64,000 bases of DNA from Gammaproteobacteria bacterium (GTDB lineage Bacteria > Pseudomonadota > Gammaproteobacteria > Xanthomonadales > SZUA-36): assembly GCA_030428105.1 (NCBI GenBank), contig JAUIBE010000003.1, forward strand, positions 1 through 64,000, written 5' to 3'. Below, one piece after another: positions 1-7,877 of the stretch (position 1 is its first letter; each line of letters opens with the position of its first letter). A program made the position numbers and the translations under genes. The notes under the pieces were generated by a model that did no database searches, was not told the DNA's origin, and worked only from the letters and a program-made list of their open reading frames with translations.

Positions 1-549
1 GCATTTGCCTGGGGGCAGCGCGCGTTCGGCGAAAACACCGTGCAGGAAGCCCTTGGCAAGCAAGCCCAGCTGGCGGACCTGGACATCGAGTGGCATTTCA
101 TCGGCGCCATCCAGTCCAACAAGACCCGCGAGATTGCCGAGCATTTCGCCTGGGCGCAGGGCGTCGACCGGGAAAAAATCCTTCGCCGGCTGTCGTCCCA
201 ACGCCCGCCCGCCCTGCCGCCGCTCAGCATTTGCCTGCAGGTCAATATTGATGCCGAGCCACAAAAAGCCGGCTTGCTTCCTGGCCAGGTCGAAAGCCTG
301 GCGCAGATTGCGGCGACACTGCCCGGAATACGCCTGCGCGGCCTGATGGCCATACCCGCCAACCAGGGCGCAGAGGGCGCCGCAGACGACAGTTTCCTGC
401 GGACAAAAGCGCTGTTCGATGAACTGCGCCGCGCCGGCTTTGAACTGGACACGTTGTCGATGGGCATGTCGGCCGACATGGAGCGGGCCATCGCGGCGGG
501 CAGTACAATGGTGCGCGTGGGCACAGACATCTTTGGAAGCAGAACATGA
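1..549 (+). CDS. yggS: YggS-family PLP homeostasis protein (5' partial)
   Basis: The reading frame is open from base 1 and gives 182 residues. The family is about 230 residues long, so roughly the first 45-50 are outside the window, including the PLP-binding lysine. Recognisable family motifs are FGENTVQEA near residue 9, WHFIGAIQSNK near residue 36, and LSMGMSADMERAIAAGSTM followed by VRVGTDIFG at the C-terminus. YggS/PROSC proteins bind pyridoxal phosphate and buffer its level in the cytoplasm; no catalytic reaction is established. The stop overlaps the proC start by 4 nt (ATGA), so the two genes are translationally coupled, as in many gammaproteobacteria. Confidence 0.95.
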   Translation, partial: AFAWGQRAFGENTVQEALGKQAQLADLDIEWHFIGAIQSNKTREIAEHFAWAQGVDREKILRRLSSQRPPALPPLSICLQVNIDAEPQKAGLLPGQVESLAQIAATLPGIRLRGLMAIPANQGAEGAADDSFLRTKALFDELRRAGFELDTLSMGMSADMERAIAAGSTMVRVGTDIFGSRT

Positions 550-1358
550 ACATCATTTTTATCGGCGGCGGTAACATGGCCACCGCGCTGATCGCAGGCC
601 TGATTCGGGCGCGGGCAAACCAGGTTTCGATTCACGTGGTCGACCCCAGCGAAGATGCGCGCAAGCGCGCCATTCACCAGTACGGGCTGGAGGCCTCGGC
701 CGAATTGCCTGCCGATACCGGCAACGCGGATGTCATCGTGCTGGCCATCAAGCCACAAATGATGGAGGCGGTCCTGCAAGGGCTTGCAGCGAAAATGCAG
801 GCCGGTCAGCTGGTGCTGTCCGTGGCCGCCGGCACCACCATTGCCGGCATCCAGTCAGGCCTGGGTGGGGGCCAGGGCGCTGCGCAGCCTGTGATTCGCG
901 CGATGCCCAATACGCCCGCGCTGATAGGCCACGGCGCCTGTGGCCTGTTCGCCAGCGAGAACTGCAAACCGCACCACCGCGAACAGGCCGAATGCATCAT
1001 GCGCGCAGCCGGTGACGTGGTGTGGGTGAACGAGGAGTCGCAAATGGACGTGGTCACCGCCGTGTCCGGCAGCGGCCCGGCCTATTTCTTCCTGCTCACC
1101 GAGGCCCTGGCGCGCGCCGGCGCTGACTTGGGGCTGAGCGAGGAAGATGCGCTGAAACTGGCTCTGCGCACCGCTGAGGGCGCCGGCGCCATGCTGCTGG
1201 CCAGCGAGGACAGCCCCGAAACCCTGCGTAAGAAAGTGACTTCGCCGGGCGGCACCACCCAGGCGGCGCTCGAGGCCTTCGAAGCTGGCGGGTTTCGTGA
1301 TCTGGTGCACGCCGCCGTCAAGGCCGCGGTCGATCGCGGCCGCGAACTGGCCGGCTGA
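546..1358 (+). CDS. proC: Pyrroline-5-carboxylate reductase
   Basis: ProC catalyses the last step of proline synthesis, NAD(P)H-dependent reduction of 1-pyrroline-5-carboxylate to proline, in the cytoplasm. The 270-residue length is typical. The N-terminus carries the Rossmann dinucleotide motif FIGGGNMATALIAGLI. The C-terminal dimerisation domain contains SGSGPAYFFLLTEAL and the family signature TSPGGTTQAALEAF. The ATG overlaps the yggS stop by 4 nt. yggT follows after 9 nt, giving the conserved yggS-proC-yggT order. Confidence 0.97.
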   Translation: MNIIFIGGGNMATALIAGLIRARANQVSIHVVDPSEDARKRAIHQYGLEASAELPADTGNADVIVLAIKPQMMEAVLQGLAAKMQAGQLVLSVAAGTTIAGIQSGLGGGQGAAQPVIRAMPNTPALIGHGACGLFASENCKPHHREQAECIMRAAGDVVWVNEESQMDVVTAVSGSGPAYFFLLTEALARAGADLGLSEEDALKLALRTAEGAGAMLLASEDSPETLRKKVTSPGGTTQAALEAFEAGGFRDLVHAAVKAAVDRGRELAG

Positions 1359-1367
1359 GCGCACACC

Positions 1368-1910
1368 GTGTCGGGCTCTCCATACGCGGCGGTTTCCTAC
1401 CTGATCGGCACCCTGATCGACCTGTACGTGGCCGCCATCCTGTTGCGCCTGTTGCTGCAGTGGGTGCGGGCCGATTTCTACAACCCGCTGTGCCAGTTCC
1501 TGGTGAAGGTCACCAACCCGGTGGTGGTTCCGCTGCGCCGGGTGATTCCCTCGATCGGCGCCGTCGATACCGCGTCGATCGTGGCCATGTTGTTGTTGCA
1601 GGGCTTCGGAGTGTTCCTGATTACTACCCTGGGTCCTGCCGAAATGTCGCCGCTGCAGATCGTGGTGTATTCGTGCATCAAGCTGTTGATGATGTTGCTG
1701 CTGACCTACCTGGTGCTGATTATCGTTTCCGTGATTCTCAGCTGGTTCGGCAACCGCGCCCGGCACCCGATTGTGCCGTTGATTTACCAGTTGACCGAGC
1801 CGGTTCTGCGGCCATTCCGTAAAGTCATTCCGCCGATCGCCGGCATTGACCTGTCGCCGCTGTTCGCACTGATTGCCATACGTTTTCTGATGCTTCTGCT
1901 AGGATGGTGA
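1368..1910 (+). CDS. yggT: YggT family integral membrane protein
   Basis: This 180-residue hydrophobic protein has two similar halves, each a YggT unit: a hydrophobic helix pair followed by a repeated signature (NPVVVPLRRVIPSIGAVD in the first half and EPVLRPFRKVIPPIAGIDLS in the second). About four membrane segments are visible. The start is GTG, 9 nt after the proC stop; no in-frame ATG would keep the first helix. The molecular role of YggT proteins is not firmly established, although the family has been linked to osmotic tolerance and membrane protein organisation. The stop overlaps the next start by 7 nt. Confidence 0.92.
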   Translation: MSGSPYAAVSYLIGTLIDLYVAAILLRLLLQWVRADFYNPLCQFLVKVTNPVVVPLRRVIPSIGAVDTASIVAMLLLQGFGVFLITTLGPAEMSPLQIVVYSCIKLLMMLLLTYLVLIIVSVILSWFGNRARHPIVPLIYQLTEPVLRPFRKVIPPIAGIDLSPLFALIAIRFLMLLLGW

Positions 1911-2374
1911 ATATGGCTACAAAGACGATGCGTTTCTGCTCTGCGCTGGTGTTGCTGGCCACCTTGCTGGCCACGGTTCCTTCGGCCTTTGCCCAGCAAT
2001 CCCGCGAATTCAACGACTACGTGGTGCACTACAACGCGCTGCGCACCGACTTGCTTCCGGCCCAGGTGGCGCAGGGTTACGGCATCCAGCGCTCGGCCAA
2101 CCGCGCCCTGCTGAATATCACCGTGATGCGCAAGGGAGAAGGCGGTGTGGAAACAGCGGTTGCGGCGGAAATCGTGGTGGACGCAGCCAACCTCACCGGC
2201 CAGCAGCGTGACATCGAGTTACGCGAGATTCGCGATGCCTCGGAGGCGATCTATTACATCGGCGAGTTCCCGGTGCATAACCTGGAAACCTACCGTTTCA
2301 AGCTGGAAGTGTTGCCCGAGGGCGAGCCGGAACCTTTGCTGCTGGATTTCCGCCAGCAGTTCTACACCGAGTAA
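1904..2374 (+). CDS. DUF4426 domain-containing secreted protein
   Basis: A 156-residue protein with a signal peptide: a basic start, a hydrophobic stretch and a cleavage site after residue about 28 (ATVPSAFAQ). The mature part has the DUF4426 pattern: DYVVHYNALRTDLLPAQVAQ, then a beta-rich region with GYGIQRSANRALLNITV and a C-terminal EPLLLDFRQQFY. The function is unknown; a periplasmic location is inferred from the signal peptide. It overlaps the yggT end by 7 nt and closes the yggS-proC-yggT operon, which is its usual position in pseudomonads and relatives. An alternative in-frame ATG lies at 1913 and would still leave a signal peptide. Confidence 0.85.
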   Translation: MVNMATKTMRFCSALVLLATLLATVPSAFAQQSREFNDYVVHYNALRTDLLPAQVAQGYGIQRSANRALLNITVMRKGEGGVETAVAAEIVVDAANLTGQQRDIELREIRDASEAIYYIGEFPVHNLETYRFKLEVLPEGEPEPLLLDFRQQFYTE

Positions 2375-2384
2375 CCATTCGCAG

Positions 2385-2966
2385 TCAGGGGTAGAGGCGC
2401 TGGAGCAACCATGCGCCGTCCTGGAGTTCGTAGCGAAAGCGATCGTGCAGGCGGGCTGCCTGGCCTTGCCAGAATTCAACCAGTTCCGGCTTGATGCGGT
2501 ATCCCGACCAGTGCGGCGGGCGCGAAACTTCACGGCCCTCAAAGCGCTTTTCAAACTCGGCCACGCGGCCTTCCAACACCTCCCGGCTCTCCAGCGGCTG
2601 CGACTGGCGCGAAGCCCAGGCGCCAACCTGGCTGGCGCGGTCACGGCTGGCGAAATAGGCATCGGCCTCGGCCTCGGAAACGCGCTCGACGGCGCCGGAG
2701 GCGTGCACCTGGCTCTGGGTTGATTTCCACAGGAAGGTGATCGCGGCGTGCGGCACCGCGCCAAGCTGGCGGCCCTTGATGCTTAGCGTGTTGGTGTAGA
2801 ACACGAAGCCACGCTCATCAAGGCCCTTCAGAAGGACAGTGCGGGTGGAAAGGTTCTGCTCGCCGTCGACGGTGGCCAGAACCATGGCGGTGGGCTCGGG
2901 CTCGCCGGCCGCCACTGCCGCATCCATGGATTGCTTGAAGCGCTGCAGAATCTCGGGGTTCAGCAT
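2385..2966 (-). CDS. pdxH: Pyridoxamine 5'-phosphate oxidase
   Basis: PdxH is an FMN enzyme that oxidises pyridoxamine- or pyridoxine-5'-phosphate to pyridoxal phosphate in the cytoplasm. The 193-residue protein has the FMN-binding block around residues 40-65 (STRTVLLKGLDERGFVFYTN) and the C-terminal family signature (SRPPHWSGYRIKPELVEFWQ followed by GQAARLHDR). It ends in RLYP, like the RLxP end of other PdxH proteins. It is shorter than E. coli PdxH (218) because the variable N-terminal arm is missing. It lies 12 nt downstream of the exosortase gene on the same strand, so the two are probably co-transcribed. It converges on the DUF4426 gene with a 10-nt gap. Confidence 0.96.
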   Translation of the reverse strand: MLNPEILQRFKQSMDAAVAAGEPEPTAMVLATVDGEQNLSTRTVLLKGLDERGFVFYTNTLSIKGRQLGAVPHAAITFLWKSTQSQVHASGAVERVSEAEADAYFASRDRASQVGAWASRQSQPLESREVLEGRVAEFEKRFEGREVSRPPHWSGYRIKPELVEFWQGQAARLHDRFRYELQDGAWLLQRLYP

Positions 2967-2978
2967 CGCCGCTTCGCC

Positions 2979-3548
2979 TTAAGCGCCCGGTTCCGAATCG
3001 GCGTCTGGATCAGACTGCGCCAGGGCTTGTGCCTGCGCCAGAGCCTGGGCCTCGCGCTCACGCTTGGCCTTGGCTTGCGGCAGCGTGCGCAGCCAGATCA
3101 GCCACACCACCAGTGCATCCAGGATAATCAGCGCCTGCCACAGGTAGAGGTGGAACCATTCGAATGCCACCTCGTTCCACTGCCCCAGGTAAAACAGGCT
3201 GACAATTCGCACCAGGTTGAGCCCCTGGATGGCGAAAAAGCCAATCGCGAATCCAATCAGCTTGTTCTTGAACGGCGCGGGGAAAGAAAAAATCGCCGCA
3301 AAAAGGATGATCAGCGCCTCGATGCCGTTGCAGCCGCGCTCGATGCGCACACCGAAGCCCGAGGCGCTGTCGCGGATCACGTTGCCATAGGCAACCACGT
3401 CTGAATCGAAGAACTTGACGATCCACACGCTGATATCAGCAATAAAGGATGTAAACGGCAGGATGACGTACTTTTCCGCCGGCTGTAGAATTTCCAGCGT
3501 AAAGAGGCCAACCAGCAGCACCGTGAATAATATGAAGAAGCGGATCAT
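2979..3548 (-). CDS. xrtH: Exosortase H (XrtH-type), orphan
   Basis: A 189-residue polytopic membrane protein with the exosortase catalytic triad: Cys73 in ERGCNGIEA, Arg114 in NLVRIVSLFYLG and His133 in WFHLYLWQ. About five membrane helices are visible. The short length and the block CNGIEALIILFAAIFSFPAP match the XrtH type, which is associated with IPTLxxWG-CTERM sorting signals. Exosortases are predicted transpeptidases that cleave a C-terminal PEP-CTERM-like anchor on exported proteins. The C-terminal 30 residues are a charged, Ala/Gln-rich tail. No protein in the window has a recognisable IPTLxxWG-CTERM tail, and there is no exopolysaccharide cluster. It precedes pdxH in a likely two-gene operon. 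Confidence 0.85.
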   Translation of the reverse strand: MIRFFILFTVLLVGLFTLEILQPAEKYVILPFTSFIADISVWIVKFFDSDVVAYGNVIRDSASGFGVRIERGCNGIEALIILFAAIFSFPAPFKNKLIGFAIGFFAIQGLNLVRIVSLFYLGQWNEVAFEWFHLYLWQALIILDALVVWLIWLRTLPQAKAKREREAQALAQAQALAQSDPDADSEPGA

Positions 3549-3686
3549 CTTGTGTCTGTTATCTGCCTAGGGCGTGCCAGCCAGCGCTGCTGACGCGGGT
3601 GCGCGTCCGCTGGCCGAAAAATCGCGTCATGGTACAGAAACCCTCGTCTTACTTCACTGTTTTTACCGTATTTTACCCGTAACCCC

Positions 3687-4256
3687 ATGACCCATCGAAA
3701 GCCGCTTATTTACCTGATCGGGCCCATGGGGTCTGGCAAAAGCACCATCGGAAGGCGTGTTGCCGACCTGCTGGGGACGGAATTCCTGGATTGCGACAGC
3801 GAACTGGAGGCGCGCACCGGCGCCAGCGTCAACCTGATCTTTGATGTCGAAGGCGAAGAAGGGTTCCGTGAACGCGAAACCCGCTTGCTGGAAGAGCTGG
3901 CCGGGGGTGAAAACTGCCTGGTGGCGACCGGTGGAGGAGCGGTACTGCGCGAGGAAAACCGCCGCATCATGAAACAAAGCGGCGTGGTGGTGTACCTGCA
4001 AACCAGCGTGCAGAAACAGCTTGAGCGCCTGCGCCAGGATCGCAGCCGTCCGCTTCTGCAGACCGCCAACCGCGAGCGGCGCCTGAAAGAAATTGCCGAG
4101 GTGCGCAACCCGCTGTACCTGGAGACGGCGGATATTGTTTTTCCAAGCCAGAACCGCAGTGTTCCACTGGCCGCGAAGCGACTTTCCGAGACCCTGCTGT
4201 CATACTGGCAGCAAGCCGATGAATCCACCGAAAGCGCGCCGGATGAGCGCGCCTGA
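3687..4256 (+). CDS. aroK: Shikimate kinase
   Basis: AroK phosphorylates shikimate with ATP to shikimate-3-phosphate in the chorismate pathway. The 189 residues include the P-loop GPMGSGKSTIGR near residue 12, the shikimate-binding DCDSELEARTGASV near residue 33, the FREREtRLLEEL helix, VATGGGAVL near residue 77 and the lid arginine region QDRSRPLL. All are family hallmarks. aroB follows after 15 nt. In many gammaproteobacteria this pair sits directly downstream of pilQ; here pilQ lies about 52 kb away. The 138-nt spacer in front, shared with the divergent exosortase gene, must hold the promoter. Confidence 0.97.
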   Translation: MTHRKPLIYLIGPMGSGKSTIGRRVADLLGTEFLDCDSELEARTGASVNLIFDVEGEEGFRERETRLLEELAGGENCLVATGGGAVLREENRRIMKQSGVVVYLQTSVQKQLERLRQDRSRPLLQTANRERRLKEIAEVRNPLYLETADIVFPSQNRSVPLAAKRLSETLLSYWQQADESTESAPDERA

Positions 4257-4271
4257 GCGCACCCCGCAGCA

Positions 4272-5375
4272 ATGAACGATCAAACGCATTACAACCTGGA
4301 AATCTGCCTTCCTGCAGGCCGCTACCCGGTGCATCTCGGACCCGGCCTGCTGGGCGATGCCGAGACCTGGGCAGGCACCCTGCCGCCTGGAAAAATCCTC
4401 ATCGTCAGCGATAGCAACGTCGCGCCCTTGTACCTGGATACCGTCAAGCAGGCGCTGGGCGATCGCCCGGCCGAAATCCTGGTGCTTCCCGCCGGCGAAA
4501 CCCACAAGACGGTGGCGTCGTGGAACCAGGTGATGGACAAACTGGTGGAAATCGGCGCATTGCGCGATGCAACCCTGGTAGCCCTGGGCGGCGGAGTGAT
4601 TGGCGACCTGGCAGGGTTCGCCGCCGCCACCTACATGCGCGGCATCCGCTTCGTGCAGGCGCCAACCACGCTGCTGGCCCAGGTGGATGCCTCGGTGGGT
4701 GGCAAGACCGCGGTCAACCATCCTGCCGGCAAGAACCTGGTGGGCGCCTTCCACCAGCCCGCCGCGGTGATTATCGACAGCGAAACCCTCAACACCCTGC
4801 CCCTGCGCGAGTACCGCGCCGGACTGGCCGAGGTGGTGAAATACGGCGTCATTCGCGATCCGGGGTTCTTCGAATGGCTGGAACAGCGGGTGGATGCGCT
4901 GAACGAGCGCGAAGTGCACGTGGTGCTGGAAACCATCGCCCGCTGCGTGCGCAACAAGGCCGACGTGGTTGCCGAGGACGAGAAAGAACATGGCGTGCGC
5001 GCCTTGCTCAACTTTGGCCACACCTTTGCCCACGCGCTGGAAACCCTTTCCGGCTACAACCGCTACCTGCACGGCGAGGCGGTTGCCATTGGGATGGTGG
5101 TTGCTACAACGCTCAGCGAACAGCGCGGGCTGTGCGCGCTAGGCTGCGCCACGCGAATCGCCGGCCTCCTGGATGCCCTGGGGCTGTCACTGGACTGGCC
5201 GGCCGAGATCAGTGCCGAGGCCGCCTGGGAGGCCATGGCCATGGACAAGAAGGCGCTGGACTCCGGCCTCCGCCTGATCCTGGCGAAGGGCATTGGCGAT
5301 GCGTTCGTCGACCAGTCGTCCAGCCAGCATGATATTGTACGCGCCATCGAAACCCACACGGCCGCCACGGCTTGA
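4272..5375 (+). CDS. aroB: 3-dehydroquinate synthase
   Basis: AroB converts DAHP to 3-dehydroquinate, the second step of the shikimate pathway, using NAD+ and a divalent metal. The 367-residue length is typical. Visible motifs are GGGVIGDLAGFAAATYMRGI (NAD/substrate binding), TTLLAQVDASVGGKTAVN, the metal-binding Glu in AGLAEVVKYGVI, and the metal-binding histidines in LLNFGHTFAHALE and YLHGEAVAIGM. It follows aroK by 15 nt and precedes hemE by 17 nt, so it is the second gene of an aroK-aroB-hemE unit. Confidence 0.97.
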   Translation: MNDQTHYNLEICLPAGRYPVHLGPGLLGDAETWAGTLPPGKILIVSDSNVAPLYLDTVKQALGDRPAEILVLPAGETHKTVASWNQVMDKLVEIGALRDATLVALGGGVIGDLAGFAAATYMRGIRFVQAPTTLLAQVDASVGGKTAVNHPAGKNLVGAFHQPAAVIIDSETLNTLPLREYRAGLAEVVKYGVIRDPGFFEWLEQRVDALNEREVHVVLETIARCVRNKADVVAEDEKEHGVRALLNFGHTFAHALETLSGYNRYLHGEAVAIGMVVATTLSEQRGLCALGCATRIAGLLDALGLSLDWPAEISAEAAWEAMAMDKKALDSGLRLILAKGIGDAFVDQSSSQHDIVRAIETHTAATA

Positions 5376-5392
5376 ACGGCGGGGACTAAACC

Positions 5393-6454
5393 TTGACAGA
5401 ACTAAAGAACGATTTGCTGTTGCGCGCTTTGCTGCGCCAGCCAACCGACCGCACGCCACTGTGGATCATGCGCCAGGCCGGCCGTTACCTTCCGGAATAC
5501 CTGAAAGTGCGCGAAGAAGCTGGCAGTTTCATGAAACTGTGCCAGACCCCCGAGCTGGCCTGCGAAGTGACCTTGCAGCCACTGCGGCGCTTTCCGCTGG
5601 ATGCCGCGATCATCTTTTCTGACATCCTGACCATTCCGGACGTGATGGGCCTGGGCTTGCACTTCGTCGAAGGCGAGGGCCCCAAGTTTGAGGACCCGAT
5701 CGACACCGAGGCGGAGATCCGCAACCTGCCGCGGCCGGATGTGAACGAATCGCTGCGCTACGTGATGGACGCCATCAAGCTAACCCGCCGCGAACTGGAT
5801 GGCTCAGTACCGCTGATCGGCTTCAGCGGCAGCCCGTGGACCCTCGCGGCTTACATGATCCAGGGCGGCTCCAGTAAAGACTTCGCATCCGCCAAGGCCA
5901 TGATTCACGACGAGCCGCACCTGATGCACACCCTGCTGGGCAAGCTGGCCGATACCGTGACCGACTACCTCAACGCCCAGATTGAACACGGCGCCCAGGC
6001 GGTGCAGATTTTCGATTCCTGGGGCGGCATCCTTTCGCCCGAGGCGTTCCGCGAGTTTTCCCTGCGCTACATCGAGCAGATCGTTTCCGGCCTGCGCCGC
6101 GAGCACGAAGGTCGCCAGGTGCCGGTGATCGTGTTCAGCAAGGGCTCCAACACCCACCTCGAGGCGCTGGCCGATACCGGCTGTAACGCGCTGGGCCTGG
6201 ACTGGACCATTTCGCTGCAGGAAGCCCGGCGCCGGGTGGGCGACCGCGTGGCGCTGCAGGGCAACCTCGATCCCGCGGTACTGCTGTGCAAGCCCGAGGC
6301 AATTCGCCAGCAGGCCAGCAACGTGCTCAACAGCTATGGCCAGGGCGACGGTCACGTATTCAACCTGGGCCACGGCATCACGCCAAACGTCGACCCGGAT
6401 CACCTTGGGGTGCTGGTCAAGGCCGTTTGGGAGATGAGCCCGGCGTTCCACTAG
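5393..6454 (+). CDS. hemE: Uroporphyrinogen decarboxylase
   Basis: HemE removes four carboxyl groups from uroporphyrinogen III to give coproporphyrinogen III in haem synthesis. The 353-residue protein starts with TTG. That start is well supported because its first residues (MTELKND) match the N-terminus of E. coli HemE, and no ATG lies nearby. Signatures present are [15 protein letters not shown] near residue 23, [15 protein letters not shown], and [20 protein letters not shown]. The C-terminus has [18 protein letters not shown]. It sits 17 nt after aroB and 4 nt before the first GTPase, so expression is probably shared. Confidence 0.97.
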   Translation: MTELKNDLLLRALLRQPTDRTPLWIMRQAGRYLPEYLKVREEAGSFMKLCQTPELACEVTLQPLRRFPLDAAIIFSDILTIPDVMGLGLHFVEGEGPKFEDPIDTEAEIRNLPRPDVNESLRYVMDAIKLTRRELDGSVPLIGFSGSPWTLAAYMIQGGSSKDFASAKAMIHDEPHLMHTLLGKLADTVTDYLNAQIEHGAQAVQIFDSWGGILSPEAFREFSLRYIEQIVSGLRREHEGRQVPVIVFSKGSNTHLEALADTGCNALGLDWTISLQEARRRVGDRVALQGNLDPAVLLCKPEAIRQQASNVLNSYGQGDGHVFNLGHGITPNVDPDHLGVLVKAVWEMSPAFH

Positions 6455-6458
6455 GCCG

Positions 6459-7877
6459 ATGCCGGTTCGCGTCATCATCGCCGCGGGGCTGGTCATCGCC
6501 CTGCTGCTGGTGTTCCTCGCCTTCCTGCTGGCCACCGATACTGCGCTGTCTGTATGGGACCGGCTGAAAGCCGCCCCGCTGTGGTTACAGATTGCCTACG
6601 GCGCACTGCTGTTCCTGGTTTCCGCAGCATCGCTGGTGCTGGTGTGGCGCGTCCTGCGGCCAAAGAAAAAACCGCGCAGCGAAGAAACCACCACCCACCA
6701 GCCAGTCGATGCAAGCGCGCTTGAGCAGGAGATTGCCGAGGCCGCGCAATCCGGCGTGGACGTCAGCGAAGCGCTACGGGAGCTCGAGGAGCGCCGCTCT
6801 CGCAACAGCGGCGGAAAGATCTACATCGCGCTGTGCGGCGAGGTCAGCACCGGCAAGAGCAGCCTGGTGGCCGCGCTGCTGCCCGATGCGCGCGTTGCCA
6901 CCGACCCGCGTGCCGGCACCACCACCGAGGTCACCCGCTACGCCTGGCGCTCGCCCGGCGGCGATGAAGTCATGATCGCCGACCTGCCCGGCTTTAACCT
7001 GGATGAAAACCGCGAAGCGCGCGAGGAATGCCTGCGCGCCCACCTGGTGGTGTTCCTGTGCACCGGCGACCTTACCGCCAGCCAGACGGCGCAGCTCAAA
7101 GACCTGCGTGGCTTCGACAAGCCCATGATCCTGGCGCTCAACAAGGCCGACCGCTTCAACCAGGAAGAGCTGGCGCTGATCATCGCCCGGTTGCAGGAAA
7201 AATCTGCGCTGGGCCCGAAAGACGTGATCGCCATTTCCAGCGGCGATGCGCAGCGGACATCCAACATCGAACCCCTGCTGCACCGGATGCAGGCTCACCT
7301 GGACCGCGATGCCGACCTGATGGAATCGCTGCGCGACACCACGGTGCTGATCCTGGCCGGCGAGAAACTACGCGACGCACGGCGGCGCCACCTGGACGAG
7401 CAAGCGCTAGCGCTGGTCAATCGCTATTCCAGGCGCGCCGTGGTGGGCGCCCTGGCCGCCGTTGCGCCAGGCTCCGACCTGATCATCCAGGGTTTGCTGG
7501 GCAGCCAGTTGCTGCGCGAACTGGCGGCGCTGTACGGCGCCCAGGTGCGGGACGTGGAAATCGATTCCTTCCTGCAACTGGCCGAGGGCCGCATTCGCAA
7601 CATGTCGGCCATTACCCTGGCGATCGCCGGCAACGCGCTCAAGGCTTTTCCCGGCCTGGGCACGCTCACCGGCGGGCTGGTGCACGCCGTGGCCTATGGC
7701 ATGATCTTCGACAGCCTGGGCCGGGCGGCGGCCAAATCCATCGCCAACCGTGGTGAACTGCGCCCGGCGCCGGCCGCCAGGGACTTCGAGGAGCTGATGA
7801 ATGAAAATCTGGGATCGGGTGCGGTCCGTTTTGCCCGGCTGGCCCTGGAAGAAAAACGCGGCAAACGCGAAGACTGA
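6459..7877 (+). CDS. Membrane-anchored GTPase, DUF697-type (first of a pair)
   Basis: A 472-residue Era/HSR1-like GTPase. Residues about 4-26 and 42-63 are membrane helices, so the enzyme is probably tethered to the inner membrane. The G domain follows: P-loop GEVSTGKSS at 127-135, a Thr-rich switch I (AGTTTEVTR), DLPGFN at 175-180 and NKAD at 228-231. The C-terminal third is a DUF697-like hydrophobic domain (ALAAVAPGSDLIIQGLLGSQ). GTP hydrolysis is inferred from the intact motifs; the cellular role is unknown. It starts 4 nt after hemE and its last 77 nt overlap the second GTPase gene in another frame. That gene is a diverged paralogue with the same domain order. Confidence 0.85.
   Translation: MPVRVIIAAGLVIALLLVFLAFLLATDTALSVWDRLKAAPLWLQIAYGALLFLVSAASLVLVWRVLRPKKKPRSEETTTHQPVDASALEQEIAEAAQSGVDVSEALRELEERRSRNSGGKIYIALCGEVSTGKSSLVAALLPDARVATDPRAGTTTEVTRYAWRSPGGDEVMIADLPGFNLDENREAREECLRAHLVVFLCTGDLTASQTAQLKDLRGFDKPMILALNKADRFNQEELALIIARLQEKSALGPKDVIAISSGDAQRTSNIEPLLHRMQAHLDRDADLMESLRDTTVLILAGEKLRDARRRHLDEQALALVNRYSRRAVVGALAAVAPGSDLIIQGLLGSQLLRELAALYGAQVRDVEIDSFLQLAEGRIRNMSAITLAIAGNALKAFPGLGTLTGGLVHAVAYGMIFDSLGRAAAKSIANRGELRPAPAARDFEELMNENLGSGAVRFARLALEEKRGKRED

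Noticed and set aside
855-1766. Long minus-strand open frame across proC and yggT
   Set aside because: It is the antisense shadow of two well-supported genes and is His/Gln-rich, as expected for shadows in GC-rich DNA.
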